From contig JAKSXM010000277.1 of the NCBI GenBank assembly GCA_022575985.1, positions 620,001-684,000 on the forward strand: a DNA stretch of 64,000 bases, in the 5' to 3' direction. Source of the stretch: Anagrus nilaparvatae. Its lineage: Eukaryota; Arthropoda; Insecta; Hymenoptera; Mymaridae. The position numbers and the translations under genes are program-made. This document shows positions 59,131 to 64,000 of the stretch, piece after piece. The notes beneath the pieces were generated by a model that was not told where the DNA came from, ran no database searches, and worked only from the letters and a program-made list of their open reading frames with translations. How positions within the stretch are numbered: position 1 is the stretch's first letter; each line of letters starts with the position of its first letter.

Positions 59131-59496
59131 AATTCCGTATCAATGAATAAAAATGTTTACTAAATTAATATTTTTACTCACCTGTTAGTCCAGTAAAAAT
59201 ATTATTTTGAACGTTATAAAAATTTTTGACTGCCATTTTGAATTCCCGAAAAATTGTAATTCGGTAAAAAAATGAAATTTTTTGTTGACAAATAATTTTC
59301 AGTATCCAATAAAAGAGTTTAGCGCTAAAAGAGTCTTAAATTCGGTTAAAAGACATTCAAACGATTAAAAACTATTGAAATCATTAAATATCATTAAAAA
59401 CGATTGATTTTCAATCGAAAACAATGATAGGGAAATTTGAGCATTGAATTCGATTGGCGTTTTAATGATTTTTAATCGTTTTGTTCCATGAGGGCA

Positions 59497-59850
59497 GATT
59501 CTATTTTGCCTCGATGCGATCATTTCTATATTTTTTTAGACTGGGAACTCGTTTGAAAGTATACTTAAAGAATACTCTTTCGAGGGTTGACGAGTTATTG
59601 ATTCATCCCGTGAAGAAAACGATGATACAATTTTACTTAACTATGTTTTGAATATAAGAAGATTATTGAAACATTGCTTAAAATAATTAGTAATTTATAT
59701 GATTTTAGCAGAAATTTATTACTTTTACAATTTTATGTCGTTTAAAACACAGTCGTAATATGATTCAAAACATACTTTTCCTGAACTAATATTTAATCCT
59801 TGTATTCAGCTCCGTGCAGATGTATATTATTCAGATTTTATATGTTTATA
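59497..59850. repeat. ~400-bp satellite array, continuation
   Basis: The CTCTTTCGAGGGTTGAC phrase falls at 59572. Removing the 11,462-bp element places it 400 bp after the one at 47710. Confidence 0.85.
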
Positions 59851-60000
59851 AAATACTATAATGATATACTTTCGTAGCATATTTAAGGAATATTTTGGCT
59901 TTTTTCTGTAAATGCGCGTTTTTAAAAATTTATTTTTACGATTAAAATTTTGACCGTAAAAGTATTTATTTAGTATTTTTACTAACTTTGCTTTCGAAGT

Positions 60001-60226
60001 TGTTGGAAAATATGGATATTATGGTGATGGAGATGGATGAATAATTATGACACAAAGTATTTGTGTTATACTCTATTTATTAATAAGGCGACGTTTGTGG
60101 TTTGAAGTCGCAACGAACACTGACTATAAAAGTACAGGGAGAATATATACAAAATGGGGAGGGGAGCTCTCCTACACATACATACCATATAATACATAAT
60201 GTTGTGTATACCATATATACACAACA
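60001..60226 (-). repeat. Copia-like 3' LTR
   Basis: 226 bp with TGTTG/CAACA termini. Confidence 0.75.
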
Positions 60227-60243
60227 TTTCCACCCACCACAAT
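60227..60243 (-). other. Polypurine tract of the copia-like element
   Basis: The minus strand reads ATTGTGGTGGGTGGAAA directly against the LTR. Confidence 0.75.
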
Positions 60244-60599
60244 TTTACTTATAAAATTGTTAATAAAGTTTTAGTGAAAAAATAAAAAATAATTGTGGTA
60301 AATGAAAAATAAAAATTTGACTTTATTTATACAGAATGCCCAATGGCTACAAAAAATATGATTTAAAAATTTAAATAGTTGATTCTCTAACAAAAATAAC
60401 CACGTAGTTATACTCCCTGGCTCAGAGAGTTATTTCAGGGAGTTAACTCCCTAAAACAGGGAGTTAACCACCTAAAACAGAGAGTTAACTCCCTGATTTA
60501 GAGAGTTAACTCCCTGATTTAGGCAGTTAACTCCCTGAAATTTCTGTCATCTCCTCGAATACCTTCGGGATGAAAATGGACCGTACGAGGGAAAACTGA

Positions 60600-61080
60600 T
60601 ATCCTGGAGGCGTAAATTTTAATTTTTCATCCAAAACAATTTTCCAATTTTCCAATTTTCCAATATGGCGGACCAGAAAAAATAAAAATAAAGACTTTCT
60701 ACATTACCTGGGGGTTTTCGGGGTCGAGAAAAACTTTTTTATGAATGAAAATTTTGATTTTTTGCCCCAACATATTTTCCAATTTTCCAAGATGGCGGAC
60801 CAGAAAAAATCAAAATAAAGACTTTCTACATTACCTAGGGGTTTTCAGGGCCGAGAAAACCGTTTTTATGAATGAAAATTTTGATTTTTTTGCCCCAAAA
60901 TATTTTCCAATTTTCCAAGATGGCGGACCAGAAAAAATCAAAATAAAGACTTTCTACATTACCTAGGGGTTTTCAGGGCCGAGAAAACCGTTTTTATGAA
61001 TGAAAATTTTGATTTTTTTGCCCCAACATATTTTCCAATTTTCCAAGATGGCGCACCAGAAAAAATAAAAATAAAGACTT
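60600..61080 (+). repeat. 128-bp tandem modules, plus orientation
   Basis: The ATGGCGG core falls near 60665, 60792, 60920 and 61048, a strict 128-bp period. Units are nearly identical; one core is changed to GGCGCACC. Confidence 0.9.
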
Positions 61081-61084
61081 TCTT

Positions 61085-61510
61085 TATTACTTAGGGCCCG
61101 CCATATTCTAAAATTGGAAAATATGTTGGGACAAAAAAATAAAAATTTTCATTCATAAAATCGGTTTTTTCGGCCCCGAAAACCCCTAGGTAATGTTGAA
61201 AGTCTTTATTTTTACTTATTTTGGTCCGCCATCTTGGAAAATTGGAAAATATGTTGGGGCAAAAAAATAAAAATTGTCATTCATAAAATCGGTTTTCTTG
61301 GCCCCGAAAATAGCCTAGGTTATGTAGAAAGTCTTTATTTTTATTTATTTTGGTCCGCCATCTTGGGAAATTGGAAAATATGTTGGGGCAAAAAGATTAA
61401 AATTTTCATTCACAAAAACGGTTTTCTCGGCCCCGAAAACCCTTAGGTAATGTAGAAAGTCTTTATTTTGATTTTTTCTGGTCCGCCATATTGGAAAATT
61501 GGAAAATTGG
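61085..61510 (-). repeat. 128-bp tandem modules, minus orientation
   Basis: CCGCCAT cores fall near 61089, 61227, 61356 and 61484. This is the mirror image of the preceding array and completes the foldback. Confidence 0.9.
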
Positions 61511-61693
61511 AAAATTGGAAAATTGTTTTGGATGAAAAATTAAAATTTACGCCTCCAGGATATCAGTTTTCCCTCATACGGTCCATTTTCATCCCGAAGG
61601 TATTCGTGGAGATGTCAGAAATTTTAGGGAGTTAACTCCCTGAAATAACTCTCTGAGCCAAGGAGTATAACTACGTGGTTATTTTTGTTAGAG

Positions 61694-63510
61694 TTACAAT
61701 TCTTAACAGCGTAAAAAATCTTAAAAATATAATATAATACAATTGATAAAACATTATTCAACTTAAATGCTAATCTGACTGATTCTGAGTTTAATTAACT
61801 TTACTAGACTGGCATGAAATCCATAGACCTCAATGGTTTGTAAGACCAATGAAGCCCCAGACCACACTACACAGTCATTTATGACACTTATCTTTTTATA
61901 TTTTGAGCCATGTACTACGAATAAGTATCATTAGAGTTTTAAGAAATTGGTTGAGGTTAGTTCTGCAAGTAGAACTCTACGCATCTCCCTTTCCTCGCAA
62001 ATTGAAAAGGAAGATGTCATTTTTTTGCGATAGTATAAATACGTGTAAATAGCAAATTTTTTACACTTTGGTTTAAGTATAAGCTTAGAGTAAACTAACA
62101 AAGTAGTGGCAATGTAGCAAAAATTATTTTTTATAAGACAAAAAATACAGTAATTTTTACCACCCACCTTGCTAAATTTACACTTACAAAGATATATCAC
62201 AATCAGCAAATCAATTGAATATGTACATTTTTTAGATATTATAAATAATTTGAGGTTAAACATTTTCAATTTTTAAGATTTTTTAGCGTTATGATATTTA
62301 CATAAAATTGTTTTAAGTAAGAGAATTAAAAAAAATAAAACCATAAATGGAAAAATAAAAAAATTTTAAAATTATAATATGATAGCCAATTAAATTTAAA
62401 TGAATAATTTTAATTAATTTTAACTAATTGAACTTGAAGAGTTCTTGAGTATACTTAATCATAAGATTATATCATTCTACAGTACAACATTTGACAAAAC
62501 GCGTACAAATACAATAAATAATGAATTGATGCGAATTTAATATAGGCTGATTGCCTAATTTCAAGTTTTACTATCCTGACTAGACCAGCAGGATATCTGT
62601 AGATTCAAGATTTAATAATTATTTGATAATAATTCTATCACTGACATCACTACTGCACCAGCAATAATGAATTCAAAACATAAATTATAATTGAAAAATA
62701 GAATCAAATAACTGTAGTTTATGTTTTTGAGTTTAATAAGCACTTAAATAATAACTAAATGAGAATCTTGCTGATTTAATTTTTCTTTTATTATGTCTAC
62801 AATGAGAGCATAATACTGATTTATGCAATTTTTACAAACAAGAAATAATATGAGTTTATATGATAACTTAACAAATTTATATCATTTCTGCAAGTAGAGA
62901 TGATATACAATTTTGCATATACAGAAAATATATTTAAAGTGAGTTGATATCTTAAATCAGCAAAGATTTTGAACAAATTTTACACATTTAATAGTTTAAC
63001 AAAGCAGGTGCCATATTAACAAAATAATTAATTAGTAGTAATCACAATTGCCACCCACCATGCCAAATCTACTCTAATGAATTAATAAGACTGAGAATAA
63101 TCTAATTTAAATATATTAGTTGAAAATAATACAAACTTAAATGAATTTTAAAAATATAATAATAATACACATATACACCCTCTTCCCCCGCAAAAAAGAT
63201 AAGCAAGTTAACATACCAAACATTAATTAAAAAACTGTAATCTGCAAAATTTCTACAATTGCAAATTGTACAAAGAAGAGGTGTATCTTAGCATGTTATT
63301 AAATTCAACTAACAATTTATACATGTTAATAATTTACAATATTTTATAGCAATGATAATAATATTGACTTTAAATAGCATGAATGTAATTTATGAGAAAA
63401 TGAATTTAATTTATGAGAATTTGCAAGAGATTCATAAGAGATTAACATTATTATGGCTCGTAAGAGAATTATACAGTACTTGACAATACAAAAAAAATTG
63501 TGATTTAATG
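61694..63510 (-). other. Copia-like element interior, no gene
   Basis: AT-rich. It contains two further CCACCCACC tracts at 62160 and 63051 resembling the polypurine tract. No gag or pol motif was found. Confidence 0.5.
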
Positions 63511-63572
63511 TACAAAATGGGGAGGGGAGCTCTCCTACACATACATACCATATAATACATATATACATAACA
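63511..63572 (-). repeat. Copia-like 5' LTR, truncated
   Basis: This shares ACAAAATGGGGAGGGGAGC through CATACATACCATATAATACA with 60157-60196. It then ends ATAACA before GAAGT. The first ~150 bp of the LTR and the primer site are missing or diverged. Confidence 0.65.
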
Positions 63573-63577
63573 GAAGT

Positions 63578-64000
63578 GTTTAGAAGTCTGAAACAATAGG
63601 AATATATTTGATTTCATCTATGGAAGATTATAGAAAGAATACGCTAACATACTATGAAAAATTTACAGAAATATTTTTACTTGTTAATATATCTCAGGAA
63701 TATTTATTCATACCTCGTATCGGAGGATATGTGTTTTTTGAAAGCACCGAAAACACAGTATATCTGATATAAATACATCTGATAAAATAAAAATTCCGAT
63801 ATGTTTAAATATGTTTATATTAATTTACGGCGCTTGCATTTTAATATCATTAGAAGACTCTTTCGGACATGAAATGGAGTTTTGTTCGCAGCACACTCGA
63901 ATGGGAGTATTCAAAGAGTATTTTTTCAGCTCTGTTTTTAAAAAAAATCTCCGTAGACCTTCGTAAATTCTCATCCGGACAGTGAAAAACGCTCCTATCT
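63578..64000. other. No recognisable gene
   Basis: This follows the copia-like element and may be diverged satellite, since it has GACTCTTTCGGACATG and AAAGAGTATTTTTTC phrases. I see no clear unit. Confidence 0.4.

Larger units (their letters stand above)
48033..59494. mobile_element. Giant noncoding inverted-repeat element, 11.46 kb
   Basis: The ends are CCCTCACGGAACAAAACG on the left and, inverted, CCCTCATGGAACAAAACG on the right. CA flanks both sides (48031-48032 and 59495-59496). The arms are about 1.18 kb: 48033-49216, and 57362-59494 once an insertion is removed. The host satellite resumes in phase afterwards. The longest open frames are under 100 codons and lie in repeats, so no transposase is encoded. 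The interior is a mosaic of smaller palindromes, arrays and G runs. I do not recognise the superfamily. Confidence 0.85.
60385..61693. mobile_element. Foldback element with opposed 128-bp arrays
   Basis: 1309 bp with ends CTCTAACAAAAATAACCACG and its complement, inside the copia-like element. TT lies on each side. Near the left end AGTTAACTCCCTGA recurs about five times (60430-60540). It then holds four plus and four minus copies of the 128-bp module. The 70-73-codon frames are shadows of the repeats. Confidence 0.8.
60001..63572 (-). mobile_element. Copia-like non-autonomous LTR element
   Basis: The 3' LTR at 60001-60226 starts TGTTGGAAAATATGG and ends ACAACA. A polypurine tract borders it, and a shortened 5' LTR lies at 63511-63572. 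GAAGT at 59996-60000 and 63573-63577 is the target duplication. Without the nested foldback only about 2 kb of internal DNA remains, with no gag or pol. The LTR start and the GGTGGGTGG tract fit insect Ty1/copia elements. The 112-codon minus frame at 61931-62269 has no domain. Confidence 0.75.

Noticed and set aside
60600..61510. CRISPR-like regular repeats
   Set aside because: The whole 128-bp unit is repeated, with no variable spacers, and the host is eukaryotic.

Overview
This window is repeat-dense eukaryotic DNA, very AT-rich. Its BEL/Pao, Ty1/copia-like, Ty3/gypsy-like, LINE, Helitron and pogo/Tigger elements point to an arthropod, most likely an insect; the species cannot be read from the sequence. 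I found no host protein-coding gene. The only substantial coding sequence belongs to retrotransposons.

Layout. Positions 1-38377 hold two direct copies of a roughly 6-kb unit. Copy 1 is 1-11813. Copy 2 is 13020-38377. A ~150-bp tandem array lies between them. Each copy carries insertions the other lacks, so each serves as the other's empty site. Copy 1 carries an inverted-repeat element (536-1851), a 5'-truncated LINE with a 15-bp target duplication (3759-4296), and a 5.5-kb Helitron on the minus strand filled with minisatellites (5386-10893). Copy 2 carries BEL element B (14967-30680) and BEL element C (31270-36761). B is itself broken by a foldback DNA element (14991-16710), a small insertion (16955-17344) and the young, near-intact BEL/Pao element A (20371-29236).

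Element A is the only potentially active gene system here. It has 919-bp LTRs differing at about five bases, a 5-bp target duplication, a primer-binding site, a polypurine tract, gag, and a protease-RT-RNase H-integrase pol. Gag and pol lie in the same frame, separated by one TGA followed by CTAG, and pol has no ATG before or within its protease region. This strongly suggests translation by stop-codon readthrough. Element C keeps its gag start and integrase but has lost protease, RT and most of RNase H.

From 38.4 to 45.8 kb the DNA is mostly featureless apart from a three-level nest: a MITE containing a pogo/Tigger element containing a foldback element. From about 46.0 to 59.85 kb a ~400-bp satellite is interrupted by an 11,462-bp noncoding element (48033-59494) with ~1.2-kb inverted arms and a CA target duplication; the satellite phase resumes exactly after it. 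A copia-like non-autonomous LTR element (60001-63572) ends the window and contains another foldback element (60385-61693). The arms of that foldback and of the giant element share a ~128-bp module with an AAGATGGCGG core.
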